Shown in pieces: positions 26,762-35,695 of a stretch of DNA of 64,000 nt. The position numbers and the translations under genes are program-made. A model generated the notes under the pieces. That model saw only the letters and a program-made list of their open reading frames with translations. It searched no databases and had not been told where the DNA came from. Position 1 is the first letter of the stretch. Each line of letters opens with the position of its first letter. Source of the stretch: an uncultured Faecalibacterium sp. (GTDB lineage Bacteria > Bacillota > Clostridia > Oscillospirales > Ruminococcaceae); contig CALWZK010000077.1 of the NCBI GenBank assembly GCA_944386015.1, forward strand, positions 58,224 through 122,223, written 5' to 3'.

Positions 26762-29179
26762 TTATTTCAGCTCTACCACTGTCACGCCGCTTTCGCCTTC
26801 ACCATAGCGTCCCAGACGGAAACTCTTTACCATCCGGTGACCACGCAGGTGCTTTTGGATGGCATTGCGCAAAGCGCCGGTGCCATTGCCGTGAATCAGG
26901 TAAACCGTGGACTGCCCGTTCAGGATTGCATGGTCGATGAAGGAATCTGCCTCCTGGATGGCTTCATCCACCGTCAGACCCAGCAGATTGCACTCCATCT
27001 TGGCATCCCGGCGGACCCGTTCCACATGGCCGCCGGTGCCGCGGGTCCCATCACCAGTCTGGCGGGTATACCGCTGCTGTGCTTTGGTTTTGGGAGCAGC
27101 CGGGGCCTTCTCCATTTTATCGGGCTGTTTGAGGCCCTTGAGCGGAACCTTGGTTTTGATGATGCCGGCCCGAACCAGAACATCTCCGTTTTTGTCGGGC
27201 AGAGCCAGGACGGTAGCCAGCTGGTTCAGCTCGGCGATGCAGACTTCCTGCCCCACCTTGACCTCTTTCAGGGGCACAAAATCCCGCACCGGATTATGAA
27301 CCACATCCGAGTTGGCAAACAGTTTTGCCGACTCTTTCTTGGCAATCTCGCGGGCCCGCTGTGCCCGCTGCTGGGCGCTCATCTTTTCGTCTTTCTGCAG
27401 CTGGCGCAGCTCATCGGTCAGGCGGTAGGCTTCATTCTCCACCTGCTGGGCCAGAGCACGGGCCTTGGCACGGGCTGCCTCCAGCTCGTTTTCACCCTGC
27501 TGAATCAGCTCTTCTTTCTTCTTCTGGGCCGCTTCCAGCTGGTTGGCAGCCTCATGGCGGAGCTTCTCCACCTCATCCTGGCTGGCTTTCAGCTGAAGCT
27601 TTAAATCATCCAGCTGTCCCAGCACAGCATCCAGACGCTTGTCGTCTGCCGAGAGGTGCTGCTGGGCCGCCTCGATCACCCGCTGGGGAATCCCCAGCTT
27701 TTCACTGATCAGGAATGCGTTGGACTTGCCGGGCACGCCGACGCTCAGCTTATAGGTGGGGCGCAGGGTTTCCAGATCGAATTCACAGCTGGCATTGACC
27801 ACCCCGGGAGTCTCCAGTGCAAAGACTTTCAGCTCTGCATAATGGGTGGTTGCCATCAGCAGCACATTGCGGCGGCGCAGCTCCTCGATGATGGCCACTG
27901 CCAGGGCCGCGCCTTCGGCGGGGTCGGTGCCTGCGCCCAGCTCATCCAGCAGAACCAGTGTGCCGGGGCCGGCCAGCTCCAGAATGCCGGTGATTTTGGT
28001 CATGTGGCCCGAGAATGTGGACAGGCTCTGCTCGATGCTCTGCTCGTCGCCGATATCCACCAGATATTCCTGGAAAACGCAGACCTCGCTGCGCTCATCT
28101 GCCGGGATCAAAAAGCCGCACTGGGCCATGGCGCACAGCAGGCCCGCCGTTTTCAGGGTGACCGTCTTGCCGCCCGTGTTGGGGCCGGTGATGATCAGAG
28201 AATCATAGTCCTTTCCCAGTGCAATATCCACCGGCACACACTTGGACGGGTCGATCAAAGGATGCCGCGCACGCACCAGGGAAAAACTGTGCTCATAGCT
28301 GACAGAAGGCTTGAACGCCTTCATTTCCAGGGCCATCCGGGCCTTGGCCAGCAGAATGTCGATTTCCAGCATAGCCTTGTAGCTGTACTGGAACTGGGGC
28401 TCAATGGCTGCCACCTGGCTGGTGAAGGCTGTCAGAATCCGTTCGATCTCCTGTGCCTCCTGGGCCCGGAACTGCAGAATGCGGGCATTGGCTTCCACAA
28501 CCGCCTGGGGTTCCACGAAAACGGTGGCGCCGGTGGAGGACACATCATGAATGATGCCGCTGACTTCGCCGCGGTATTCGCTCTTGACCGGCACAACATA
28601 CCGGCCGTTGCGGATGGAAACCACTGCCTCCTGTAAGTACTTGGAGGACTCCATGTTGTGGACCAGGCTGTCCAGCCGATCACGGATGGCATTCTCGGTG
28701 GCGCGGATTTTCTTCCGCAGCTCATTCAGGGTGTGGGAAGCCGTATCCGCCATGGTGTCCGGCGCCAGAATGGCGTCCGAAATCTGCTGCTCCAAACCCG
28801 GCTGGGGCGCCAGCGCATAGAACAGGTCATCGGTGGGCAGGGCTTCGTGGTCGGTGGAACCGTACCAGGTGCTCAGATTCTGGAAGTTGCGCAGCGCGCC
28901 GGCCACCAGCAGCAGCTCTCCCATGGAAAGGACGCCGCCCTTGACCGCGCGGGTGGCCAGGGCACTGACGCCCTCTACACCGCCGAACCGGGGCGAACCA
29001 TTCTTGATGAGCAGCGTATTGATGGCGTCGGTCTGTTCCAGCATAAACCTGACTTCGTCGGGGTCGCACTGGGGTTCCAGCTCCAGCATTTTGGCTTTGG
29101 CTTCCTGGCAGACGCACCCGGCAGCAGCACGCTCGATGATTTTATTGAGTTCCAGTGTTTTTAAGTAACTTGTCTCCAT
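26762..29179 (-). CDS. mutS2: Endonuclease MutS2
   Basis: MutS-like ATPase with a nuclease tail; Firmicute homologues suppress recombination or act on collided ribosomes. The 805 residues include a core clamp/lever region, Walker A GPNTGGKTVTLK (about 330-341), the STFSGHM switch, Walker B LVLLDELGAGTDP, a long coiled coil (about 515-625), and a C-terminal Smr domain with LLGLTVDEA and LIHGNGTGALR. Full length and intact. Only 4 bp separate it from recO upstream, so they are probably co-transcribed. Confidence 0.95.
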   Translation of the reverse strand: METSYLKTLELNKIIERAAAGCVCQEAKAKMLELEPQCDPDEVRFMLEQTDAINTLLIKNGSPRFGGVEGVSALATRAVKGGVLSMGELLLVAGALRNFQNLSTWYGSTDHEALPTDDLFYALAPQPGLEQQISDAILAPDTMADTASHTLNELRKKIRATENAIRDRLDSLVHNMESSKYLQEAVVSIRNGRYVVPVKSEYRGEVSGIIHDVSSTGATVFVEPQAVVEANARILQFRAQEAQEIERILTAFTSQVAAIEPQFQYSYKAMLEIDILLAKARMALEMKAFKPSVSYEHSFSLVRARHPLIDPSKCVPVDIALGKDYDSLIITGPNTGGKTVTLKTAGLLCAMAQCGFLIPADERSEVCVFQEYLVDIGDEQSIEQSLSTFSGHMTKITGILELAGPGTLVLLDELGAGTDPAEGAALAVAIIEELRRRNVLLMATTHYAELKVFALETPGVVNASCEFDLETLRPTYKLSVGVPGKSNAFLISEKLGIPQRVIEAAQQHLSADDKRLDAVLGQLDDLKLQLKASQDEVEKLRHEAANQLEAAQKKKEELIQQGENELEAARAKARALAQQVENEAYRLTDELRQLQKDEKMSAQQRAQRAREIAKKESAKLFANSDVVHNPVRDFVPLKEVKVGQEVCIAELNQLATVLALPDKNGDVLVRAGIIKTKVPLKGLKQPDKMEKAPAAPKTKAQQRYTRQTGDGTRGTGGHVERVRRDAKMECNLLGLTVDEAIQEADSFIDHAILNGQSTVYLIHGNGTGALRNAIQKHLRGHRMVKSFRLGRYGEGESGVTVVELK

Positions 29180-29183
29180 TGAT

Positions 29184-29972
29184 TCAACCCTTTTTAGATT
29201 GTTGGTCCGGGTCCCAGGCCGAAAGGGACCGCAAGAATTTCAGGGAATTCAGTTGTTTATCCATGTGGGCCAGGGCATACTGCTCCGCCGCAGCATAGAG
29301 GAGTTTGGCACTCCCCGCCGAAATGCGAAAGCCAAACAGTTTTTTGTCCTCGATCAGGCAGATGTACCGCACAGCGAACAGTGCGCCTTTGTCCAGATTG
29401 CAGCTCTTGTTTTCCTTGGCCGCACAGTCCGCACACAGCAGGCAGCCATCCTCCACATCCAGGCAGAACCGGTCGCCATCATAGGCACCGCAGCTGCGGC
29501 AGGCCAGCAGCTGGGGCATGAACCCGCACTCGCACATCATCCGCAGCTCAAACACCGCCTTGACAATTTTGGGGTCGGTTTTTTTCTGGCAGATTTTGTA
29601 CAGGCAGTTCATCAGCAGCTTCAGCTCTTTTTCAGCCGGCTGCTCCACCAGGGAAAGAGCCATGGTGAACTCCATCATATACATGGCCACGCCCTGGGCC
29701 TCAAAGCTGTAGGCAATATCCCGGAAGTCGGTTTCATAGCCGGCCTCTACCACGGTGTACATTTTCTCTTCTGTGTTGCGCCCCGGGCGCAGGACAAATT
29801 CAGAATAGCACAACTGGCCGCAGGCCGCAAAAAGATGGCTGGTCAGCCGCATGCTGTGTTTGGCAAATGCGGTAATCAGTCCTCTTTCAGCCGTCAGTAT
29901 TTTGAGAATCCGGTCCGACTCCCCGTATTCGATCTCCTGCATCACCAGGCCTTTGATTACAAACTCGTCCAT
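29184..29972 (-). CDS. recO: DNA repair protein RecO
   Basis: RecFOR-pathway mediator that loads RecA on gapped DNA. The 262 residues have an N-terminal OB fold (DEFVIKGLVMQEIEYGESDRIL) and a four-cysteine zinc cluster (CRSCGAYDG ... CLLCADC). The start MDEF at 29972 has only a weak AGAAAG upstream and lies inside the preceding yqzL frame, which suggests translational coupling. A longer frame to 30074 is not supported. Confidence 0.93.
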   Translation of the reverse strand: MDEFVIKGLVMQEIEYGESDRILKILTAERGLITAFAKHSMRLTSHLFAACGQLCYSEFVLRPGRNTEEKMYTVVEAGYETDFRDIAYSFEAQGVAMYMMEFTMALSLVEQPAEKELKLLMNCLYKICQKKTDPKIVKAVFELRMMCECGFMPQLLACRSCGAYDGDRFCLDVEDGCLLCADCAAKENKSCNLDKGALFAVRYICLIEDKKLFGFRISAGSAKLLYAAAEQYALAHMDKQLNSLKFLRSLSAWDPDQQSKKG

Positions 29973-30078
29973 TGTACGCTTTCTGTGCGGCGTCTGCGCC
30001 AGCAGCCCGCTTGTAGTCCAGGTAGTGATCGATCTTTCCCGTTGAGGCAAACGCCTTCCAGCAGCTTTCTGCATCCAT
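29887..30078 (-). CDS. yqzL: YqzL-family small protein
   Basis: A 63-residue protein whose N-terminus, CWKAFASTGKIDHYLDYK, matches the YqzL pattern W-x-x-F-x-x-TG-x-I-x-x-YL-x-Y. Bacillus carries yqzL between era and recO, the same position as here. ATG 30078 follows GGCGAGGTG. The frame runs 86 bp into recO in another frame and is longer than the usual 45-50 residues. Function unknown. Confidence 0.7.
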   Translation of the reverse strand: MDAESCWKAFASTGKIDHYLDYKRAAGADAAQKAYNGRVCNQRPGDAGDRIRGVGPDSQNTDG

Positions 30079-30162
30079 TTGTCAGCACCTCGCCTTCGGT
30101 TTCAGTGTTAACTTCATCATACTGCCCTATCCCCGGGAATTCTGTCCTGTTCTGGGAGATGC

Positions 30163-31104
30163 TTACTTGCGGCCCGGGTCCTGCCGGAAGCCGAAGCTGT
30201 TCAGCAGGAATTCATTGTCCCGCCAGTCGGGTTTTACCTTCACCCAGCACTGCAGATTGACACGGCAGCCCAGGAAATCCTCGCAGTCGACACGGGCTGC
30301 ACTGGCAATTTTTTTCAGCATGGTGCCGCCCTTGCCGATGACCATTCCCTTGTGGCTCTCCCGCTCACAGTAGATGTTCACGTCGATATCCACCAGATCG
30401 GTGCCCGGGCGCTCCTTGAACCGCTCCACCACCACAGCCAGGCCATGGGGGATTTCGTCCCGCATGAACAGCAGGGCTTTCTCCCGGATCAGTTCTGCCA
30501 CCAGCTCTTTTTCGGGCATATCGGTGTAGGCGTCATCTTCAAAGTAATGAGGCCCTTCCACCGCATAGCGGGCCAGCAGGTCAAACAGCTCCTCACAGTT
30601 TTTGTTGTCCCGCACGCTGACGGTGCACACAGTGTCAAAGACACCCAGCCCTTCCAGCTCTGCTTTCCGGGCTTCCAGCTCCGCCGGGTCTTTCACCAGA
30701 TCGATTTTGTTGATGACCGCAATGGCGGGGCCGCTGCGGCGCAAAGCGTCGATCAGCATCTGCTCCGACTCGTTCAGCCCCGGATGGGGCTCAAAGAGCA
30801 TCATGGACACATCCACATCGCCCACCGAGTCACTGGCGGTCTTGTCCATCCGCTTGCCCAGCTTGTTTTTTGCCTTGTGAACACCGGGGGTGTCCAGCAG
30901 GACATACTGCAGCGGGCCGCGGGTAATCACGCCCGTGATCCGGGTGCGGGTGGTCTGGGGTTTGGATGTGACGATGGCCACCTTTTCCCCAACCAGCAGG
31001 TTGGTCAGGCTAGATTTGCCCACATTGGGCCGCCCAATCACCGCCACAAACACCGAGGAGGTATCATAGTGAGGGGTATTTTCCTTCTTTTCTGTATGAT
31101 TCAA
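30163..31104 (-). CDS. era: GTPase Era
   Basis: Ras-like GTPase that binds 16S rRNA during 30S assembly. The 313 residues show G1 GRPNVGKSSL, G3 DTPGVHKAKN, G4 NKID and a C-terminal KH domain with VIGKGGTMLKKI. The start is taken as TTG 31104 (no ATG exists between the upstream stop and the G1 motif), preceded by GGAAAGAGAG. It lies 44 bp after ybeY and 84 bp before yqzL-recO, in classic order. Confidence 0.95.
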   Translation of the reverse strand: MNHTEKKENTPHYDTSSVFVAVIGRPNVGKSSLTNLLVGEKVAIVTSKPQTTRTRITGVITRGPLQYVLLDTPGVHKAKNKLGKRMDKTASDSVGDVDVSMMLFEPHPGLNESEQMLIDALRRSGPAIAVINKIDLVKDPAELEARKAELEGLGVFDTVCTVSVRDNKNCEELFDLLARYAVEGPHYFEDDAYTDMPEKELVAELIREKALLFMRDEIPHGLAVVVERFKERPGTDLVDIDVNIYCERESHKGMVIGKGGTMLKKIASAARVDCEDFLGCRVNLQCWVKVKPDWRDNEFLLNSFGFRQDPGRK

Positions 31105-31148
31105 GGGTCTTCTCTCTTTCCTTTATCCCAAAATATCCCGACAAATGA

Positions 31149-31640
31149 TTATTCCGTGTAGCTCACGGTGCGGGGCAGGCCCAGCTGGAGCAGGATTGCT
31201 TCTTCCCGCTCCCGCATCCGCACGGCCTCCAGGCCGCCGTTCTCATGGTCATAGCCCAGCAGATGCAGCATGGAATGGACCGTCAGAAAGGCCACTTCCC
31301 GCTGGAGGGAATGGCCATACAGATTGGCCTGCTCCATGGCCCGCTCCATGCTGATGACAATGTCTCCCAGCATTTTGCAGCCGTTGGTCTCATTGATGTC
31401 ATACTGCCCGTCCACTCCCAGAGGGAAGCTGAGCACATCGGTGGGCATGGGCTTGCTGCGGTACTGATTGTTCAGTTCCGCAATGGCAGCGTTATCCACA
31501 AAGGTCACGCTGATTTCAGCAGGGCCTTCAAAATTCTCATATTCCAGCACCGCATTGCAGGCACGGCGGATCAGGATCCGGAGGCCGGACGGGACTTTGA
31601 CGGTTTTCTGTTCGTTGGTAATCAATACTTTATTGGACAT
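31149..31640 (-). CDS. ybeY: Endoribonuclease YbeY
   Basis: Zinc-dependent RNase for 16S rRNA 3' maturation and ribosome quality control. The 163 residues contain the metal site HSMLHLLGYDH (three histidines; the usual glycine after the first is serine, as often seen in clostridia) and the TDVLSFP motif. ATG 31640 has AAAGGAGCGG upstream. Between phoH and era, as in Bacillus minus the intervening dgkA and cdd. Confidence 0.94.
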   Translation of the reverse strand: MSNKVLITNEQKTVKVPSGLRILIRRACNAVLEYENFEGPAEISVTFVDNAAIAELNNQYRSKPMPTDVLSFPLGVDGQYDINETNGCKMLGDIVISMERAMEQANLYGHSLQREVAFLTVHSMLHLLGYDHENGGLEAVRMREREEAILLQLGLPRTVSYTE

Positions 31641-31676
31641 ACAGGTCCGCTCCTTTCTTTTTAGGCGCTCGGCCTC

Positions 31677-32639
31677 TTATCTCTTTGCAGGGTGTACCGC
31701 AGCATCATAGGCCTTGATGATCTCCTGAACCAGGCGATGGCGCACCACGTCTTTTTCGTTGAAATAGCACTGCGCGATGCCGGAAATATTTTTCAGCACC
31801 TGCAAAGCATCCACCAGGCCGCTGCGGGTGCGGTCAGGCAGGTCGATCTGGGTCACATCGCCTGTCACCACCACCTTGGAGCCTGTCCCCATGCGGGTCA
31901 GGAACATCTTCATCTGTTCCGGCGTGGTGTTCTGGGCTTCATCCAGGATGATGAAGGAATCATCCAGGGTGCGGCCCCGCATATAGGCCAGCGGAGCCAC
32001 TTCGATCAGCTGCTTTTCCACCAGCTTTTCAAAGGATTCGGCCCCCAGCATATCAAACAGCCCGTCGTACAGCGGACGCAGATAGGGGTCCACCTTCTGC
32101 TGCAGATCTCCGGGCAGGAAACCCAGTTTCTCCCCGGCCTCCACAGCGGGACGGGTCAGGATAATCCGCGATACATCCTTTGCCTTGAAGGCCTTGACAG
32201 CCATGGCAACCGCAAGATAGGTTTTGCCGGTGCCTGCAGGGCCCACACCAAAGGTAATGGGATGGGTGCGGATGGCGTTCAGATACTCCTTCTGCCCCAG
32301 CGTTTTGGGCCGGATGGGCCGCCCTTTGACGGTGACGGCCACGAAATCCTCTGTCAGCTCCCGCACACGCTTTTCCTCGCCGTCATGGGCGAGGCTCATG
32401 CAGTAGTGGACGGTCTGGTCCTCCAACGGCGTGTGGTTCTCGATCAAGAGCAGCATTCCTTCCACTGCACGGGCGGCAGCCGCCACGTTCTCCTCCTCGC
32501 CCGCCAGGCGCAGCATGGTGCCGCGGCAGGTTGCTGTGACAGAAAATTCTTTCTCCAGCAGGCGGATGTTGCAGTCGCAGTTTCCGAACACTGCGGCGGC
32601 AATTTCTACACTGTCCAGTTCGATGCTCTTTTCAGCCAT
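31677..32639 (-). CDS. phoH: PhoH-like ATPase
   Basis: PhoH/YbeZ family, an ATPase linked to RNA metabolism and working with YbeY. The 320-residue protein has an N-terminal KH-like region and a RecA-type core with Walker A GPAGTGKTYLAV, the TRPAVEAGEKLGFLPGD block and Walker B FIILDEAQNTTPEQ. ATG 32639 follows GGGAGGGATC. First gene of phoH-ybeY-era-yqzL-recO-mutS2. Confidence 0.94.
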   Translation of the reverse strand: MAEKSIELDSVEIAAAVFGNCDCNIRLLEKEFSVTATCRGTMLRLAGEEENVAAAARAVEGMLLLIENHTPLEDQTVHYCMSLAHDGEEKRVRELTEDFVAVTVKGRPIRPKTLGQKEYLNAIRTHPITFGVGPAGTGKTYLAVAMAVKAFKAKDVSRIILTRPAVEAGEKLGFLPGDLQQKVDPYLRPLYDGLFDMLGAESFEKLVEKQLIEVAPLAYMRGRTLDDSFIILDEAQNTTPEQMKMFLTRMGTGSKVVVTGDVTQIDLPDRTRSGLVDALQVLKNISGIAQCYFNEKDVVRHRLVQEIIKAYDAAVHPAKR

Positions 32640-32850
32640 GTGATCCCTCCCGATATCCCAGCAAAACCCAGGCAAATGATTTGCCGGTTTCGACCATAGA
32701 TGGTTCTTGCATTTATTATATCACCAAAACTTTGCAGTGGAAACTGTGAAAATTCCACAAAATTATTGTGTCACATTCAAGCGCTTTTCCCTGTAGGAAC
32801 AAGACTTGTATCCCAGCTTTTCATCCGCCGGCCGCCTCAGACAGAACAGC

Positions 32851-32879
32851 TTGACAGCAACCTGGTTTTATGCTAAAAT
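32851..32879 (+). promoter_or_regulatory. Promoter of tRNA-Thr
   Basis: TTGACA (32851-32856), 17 bp, TAAAAT (32874-32879), 16 bp before the tRNA. Confidence 0.85.
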
Positions 32880-32895
32880 AACTCACGTCGCATAT

Positions 32896-32971
32896 GCTAC
32901 TGTGGCTCAGCCGGTAGAGCAGCTCACTCGTAATGAGCAGGTCGTCCGTTCGAATCGGATCAGTAGCTCCA
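32896..32971 (+). tRNA. tRNA-Thr (anticodon CGT)
   Basis: A 76-nt cloverleaf: acceptor GCTACTG/CAGTAGC, D arm with GGCTCAGCCGGTAGAGC, anticodon stem GCTCA/TGAGC with loop CTCGTAA, T loop GTTCGAATC. The 3' CCA is encoded (32969-32971). Reads ACG. Confidence 0.96.
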
Positions 32972-32974
32972 TGC

Positions 32975-33015
32975 AAGTCCCCGGGACCGTGTGAAACGGT
33001 TCCGGGGACTTTTTT
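32975..33015 (+). terminator. Terminator after tRNA-Thr (bidirectional)
   Basis: AAGTCCCCGGGACCGT pairs with ACGGTTCCGGGGACTT, then T run. The minus-strand ylbJ-like gene ends at 33017 and can use the reverse hairpin. Confidence 0.9.
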
Positions 33016-33016
33016 G

Positions 33017-34075
33017 TTAATCCGGTCCCGGCAGTGACCGGTTGAGATGGCACACCAGCAGACAGCAGCCCAGCAGAATCAGGACTGCACAGTCCGGCGG
33101 GACCCGCCGCAGCACAACCGGTGTCTGATCCATCACCTTTCCGGCAGTCACTGCGCCGCCGGGCAGCCAGAGCAGCAGCCGGAACAGCATCAAGGAGAGC
33201 GGCAGATGCAGCAGTCGGGCCGCCAGCAGCGGCCGGAAAGAAATCTCCCCTGGACAGATGGTGCGGACCTGCAGCAGAACCGACGTTCCCTGCAGGCTGA
33301 TGGCGGCACAGCAGAGCCAGCTGGCCCACCGGCCCGTCCGGGAGGCCAGGTCGCAGCCCGAGCAGACTTCCAGTATCATGGCAGCAGGAAGGCTCAGACC
33401 TGCCCCAACAGCCCCCAGCCCGCCGACCAAAAGCCGAAAATACAGAATAAAGCCGCAGAGTTTGCAATAAGTGATGGCAGCGTCTGCGATCACTGTGTCC
33501 AGCCGGAGGGGCGGCAGAGGTCCTGACGGAACAGGAGCCTGTGTCCGATCCAGGGGCGCCTGCCGGAACAGGCGGCACAGAACAGCCGCTGAGAGAATGC
33601 CTGCCGCAGCCTGGGCCGCAAACAGCCGCGCCCCCGCGCCTGTATTGCCCAGCATCCCCTGGCCTACAGTTAGAACGACAAAAGAAGGCCCCGAGCAGAT
33701 ACAGGCAGGCAGAAGCGCCGACGCTTCCTCAGGGGAAAGTTTCCCGGCGCGGACTGCCTGGGAAGCCGCATTGGCCGCAGGGGCAAAGCCGCCGGCAAGT
33801 CCCATCAGGAGGACGCCGCCCCCGCTGGGCGCTTTTGCCCCTGCCAGCCGCGCCAGCGGGCGTAGCAGCAGCCCCAGCAGATCCCCCGCCCCGGTGCGGA
33901 CCAGCAGGGTTGAGACAATCAAAAACGGAAACAGAGACAGCAGCAAAGGCCCGCTGCACAGCTGCAATCCCTCCCGGAGCGCCTGGGCACAGGCCTCCGG
34001 CGCCCAAAAGGGCAAAACGGCAGTCAGCAGCGCGGCCCCCGCCAAAAGGACCTTTTTCCCATCACAGCAGCGCAT
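33017..34075 (-). CDS. ylbJ: YlbJ-family membrane protein (nucleoside-recognition / Gate domain)
   Basis: A 352-residue integral membrane protein with about eight hydrophobic segments. SGPLLLSLFPFLIVSTLLVRTG and GGFAPAANAASQAVRAGKLSPEEA followed by CICSGPSFVVLTVG match the YlbJ type, which in Bacillus is needed for spore cortex. ATG 34075 follows GGGGGG. The frame is open to 34249, but that overlaps the divergent yqfC promoter region. It is divergent from yqfC-yqfD, another sporulation pair. Confidence 0.78.
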   Translation of the reverse strand: MRCCDGKKVLLAGAALLTAVLPFWAPEACAQALREGLQLCSGPLLLSLFPFLIVSTLLVRTGAGDLLGLLLRPLARLAGAKAPSGGGVLLMGLAGGFAPAANAASQAVRAGKLSPEEASALLPACICSGPSFVVLTVGQGMLGNTGAGARLFAAQAAAGILSAAVLCRLFRQAPLDRTQAPVPSGPLPPLRLDTVIADAAITYCKLCGFILYFRLLVGGLGAVGAGLSLPAAMILEVCSGCDLASRTGRWASWLCCAAISLQGTSVLLQVRTICPGEISFRPLLAARLLHLPLSLMLFRLLLWLPGGAVTAGKVMDQTPVVLRRVPPDCAVLILLGCCLLVCHLNRSLPGPD

Positions 34076-34172
34076 AAGCAGCCCCCCTGTTTCCATATAT
34101 ATGGACAGAAACAGCGCACCATACCGGCAGAACGGCGCGGCCGGCGCTGCCCTGGAAACAGGAGGGGGAAAG

Positions 34173-34469
34173 GTGTCAAAGCAACACAAAAGAAGGCTTA
34201 CGCCGCAGAGCTGGTTCAAGCTGTTGTTCCGCCAGCCGCCCGCCGGCATGTATCGCCGTCCGTCTGTCTATATGACAGGAACACAGATGGAAATTGAACA
34301 TTTCCGGCGAATCCGCACTTACGATCAGAACAAGCTCTGTCTGGAGCTGTACGGCGGCACCTTTACCGTTTACGGCGATCAGATGCAGATTCTATCCCTG
34401 GCCGCCCATCGGATTACATTGCAGGGGCGGTTTGTGCGAACCGATTTCACCGACGGCGTTGATGCATGA
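34173..34469 (+). CDS. yqfC: Sporulation protein YqfC
   Basis: A 98-residue soluble protein with the YqfC pattern: basic N-terminus, YRRPSVYMTGTQMEIEHFRRI, and TFTVYGDQMQILSLAAHRITLQGR. Start is GTG 34173 with AGGAGGGGG upstream; the frame is open a long way upstream but antisense to ylbJ. 13 bp before yqfD. In Bacillus yqfC-yqfD precede phoH; here they are apart from it and in opposite orientation. Confidence 0.82.
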   Translation: MSKQHKRRLTPQSWFKLLFRQPPAGMYRRPSVYMTGTQMEIEHFRRIRTYDQNKLCLELYGGTFTVYGDQMQILSLAAHRITLQGRFVRTDFTDGVDA

Positions 34470-34482
34470 AGGAGGCGGCTGA

Positions 34483-35640
34483 ATGGAGGTTGTACAGCTC
34501 TGGGCAGGGGTCTCCTTTACCGCCCGCAACGGCAACACCGAGGAACTGCTGAACGACGCAGCCCGAACAGGGATTTATCTGTCCAAAATCCAGCCCCTGC
34601 CCGGCGGGTTCTCCGGGCGCTGCGCAGCCTGGCGGTACCGCAGACTGGCAGCTCTGGCCCGGCGCAATCGGGTGAGGCTGCAGGTACAGCGGCGGCGGGG
34701 CCTCTTTTTCTGTCTTCGGCCCCTGCTGCGGCGCACAGGGCTCTGGGTCGGACTGGCTCTTTTTGTGCCGCTCCTTTTGTGGAGCCGGAACCTCGTCTGG
34801 GCAGTGGATTACGGTGAACTCACCGCCGGGCAGCAGGCCCGGGCTGCAGCCGTCCTGCGGGAAGAAACCGGCCTGGAACCGGGCACCGTTGTTTCCCAGG
34901 ATCTGCTGACCGCCGGCGAGTATGCCCTCTTGAAGAGCGGGGAATTTTCCTGGGCCAGCCTCAACTTTTTCGGCGGACGTCTGGAAGTGGAAGCTGCCCC
35001 CGCCAAACAGGTCCCCGCCATCTTTTCGGGCAAGCTGCAGACCCTGCACGCCAAGACCGGCGGCCTTGTGACTGAGGTCAACCTCAAAAGCGGAACTGCC
35101 CTGGTGGTTCCCGGCCAGCAGGTGGAGAAAGATCAGCCCCTCATTGGCACCAGCCGCACGGAACGGGACGGCACCCCCATCTTTGCCCCGGCTGCCGGCG
35201 TGGTGATGGCCCAGTTCACATGGGATACCGCCTGTGACCAGCCGCTGGCCGACCAGGCGCCCCTTTTGACCGGCAAAACCCATACCAGGCTCAGGCTTTC
35301 CATCGGCAGGCTGCACTGTACCCTGCCTGGTCTGGACGGCGGGCTGGTGGGTCCCACCCCCAACGACGTGGAAATCACTCGCCACCTGCAGCTGGAACTG
35401 TTCGGCCTGCCCCTGCCGGTGGCCGTGGATGAAACCACCCGGTATCAGCGGCGCATCCGGGAGGTAACCTATTCGGAAGACGGAGCCCTGGCCATGGCCC
35501 GGTTCAAATGTCTGGAACAACTGGCCGAGGCCTGGCCGGATGCTGAAATTGTGGCCCAGCAGGAGACGGTGGACCGGCAGGCACACAGTCTTCATTACGC
35601 TGTCACCTACACTCTGCTGGACAACATTGTCCAGGACTAA
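34483..35640 (+). CDS. yqfD: Sporulation protein YqfD
   Basis: A 385-residue protein of the YqfD family: N-terminal domain with ELLNDAARTGIYLSKIQ, a single membrane segment (about 87-105, GLWVGLALFVPLLLWSRNLVW), then an extracytoplasmic domain with GLEPGTVVSQDL and KTGGLVTEVNLKSGTALVVPGQQV. Function in sporulation is known only genetically. Pairs with yqfC upstream. Confidence 0.85.
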   Translation: MEVVQLWAGVSFTARNGNTEELLNDAARTGIYLSKIQPLPGGFSGRCAAWRYRRLAALARRNRVRLQVQRRRGLFFCLRPLLRRTGLWVGLALFVPLLLWSRNLVWAVDYGELTAGQQARAAAVLREETGLEPGTVVSQDLLTAGEYALLKSGEFSWASLNFFGGRLEVEAAPAKQVPAIFSGKLQTLHAKTGGLVTEVNLKSGTALVVPGQQVEKDQPLIGTSRTERDGTPIFAPAAGVVMAQFTWDTACDQPLADQAPLLTGKTHTRLRLSIGRLHCTLPGLDGGLVGPTPNDVEITRHLQLELFGLPLPVAVDETTRYQRRIREVTYSEDGALAMARFKCLEQLAEAWPDAEIVAQQETVDRQAHSLHYAVTYTLLDNIVQD

Positions 35641-35648
35641 ATGACACA

Positions 35649-35688
35649 AAAACGGCCGGTCGGTGCTGCGAAGCACGGCCAGCCGTTT
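35649..35688 (+). terminator. Terminator between convergent yqfD and hslO
   Basis: AACGGC...GTGCT-GCGA-AGCAC...GCCGTT, flanked by A run before and TTCTTGTTTT after; can serve both strands. Confidence 0.75.
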
Positions 35689-35695
35689 TCTTGTT

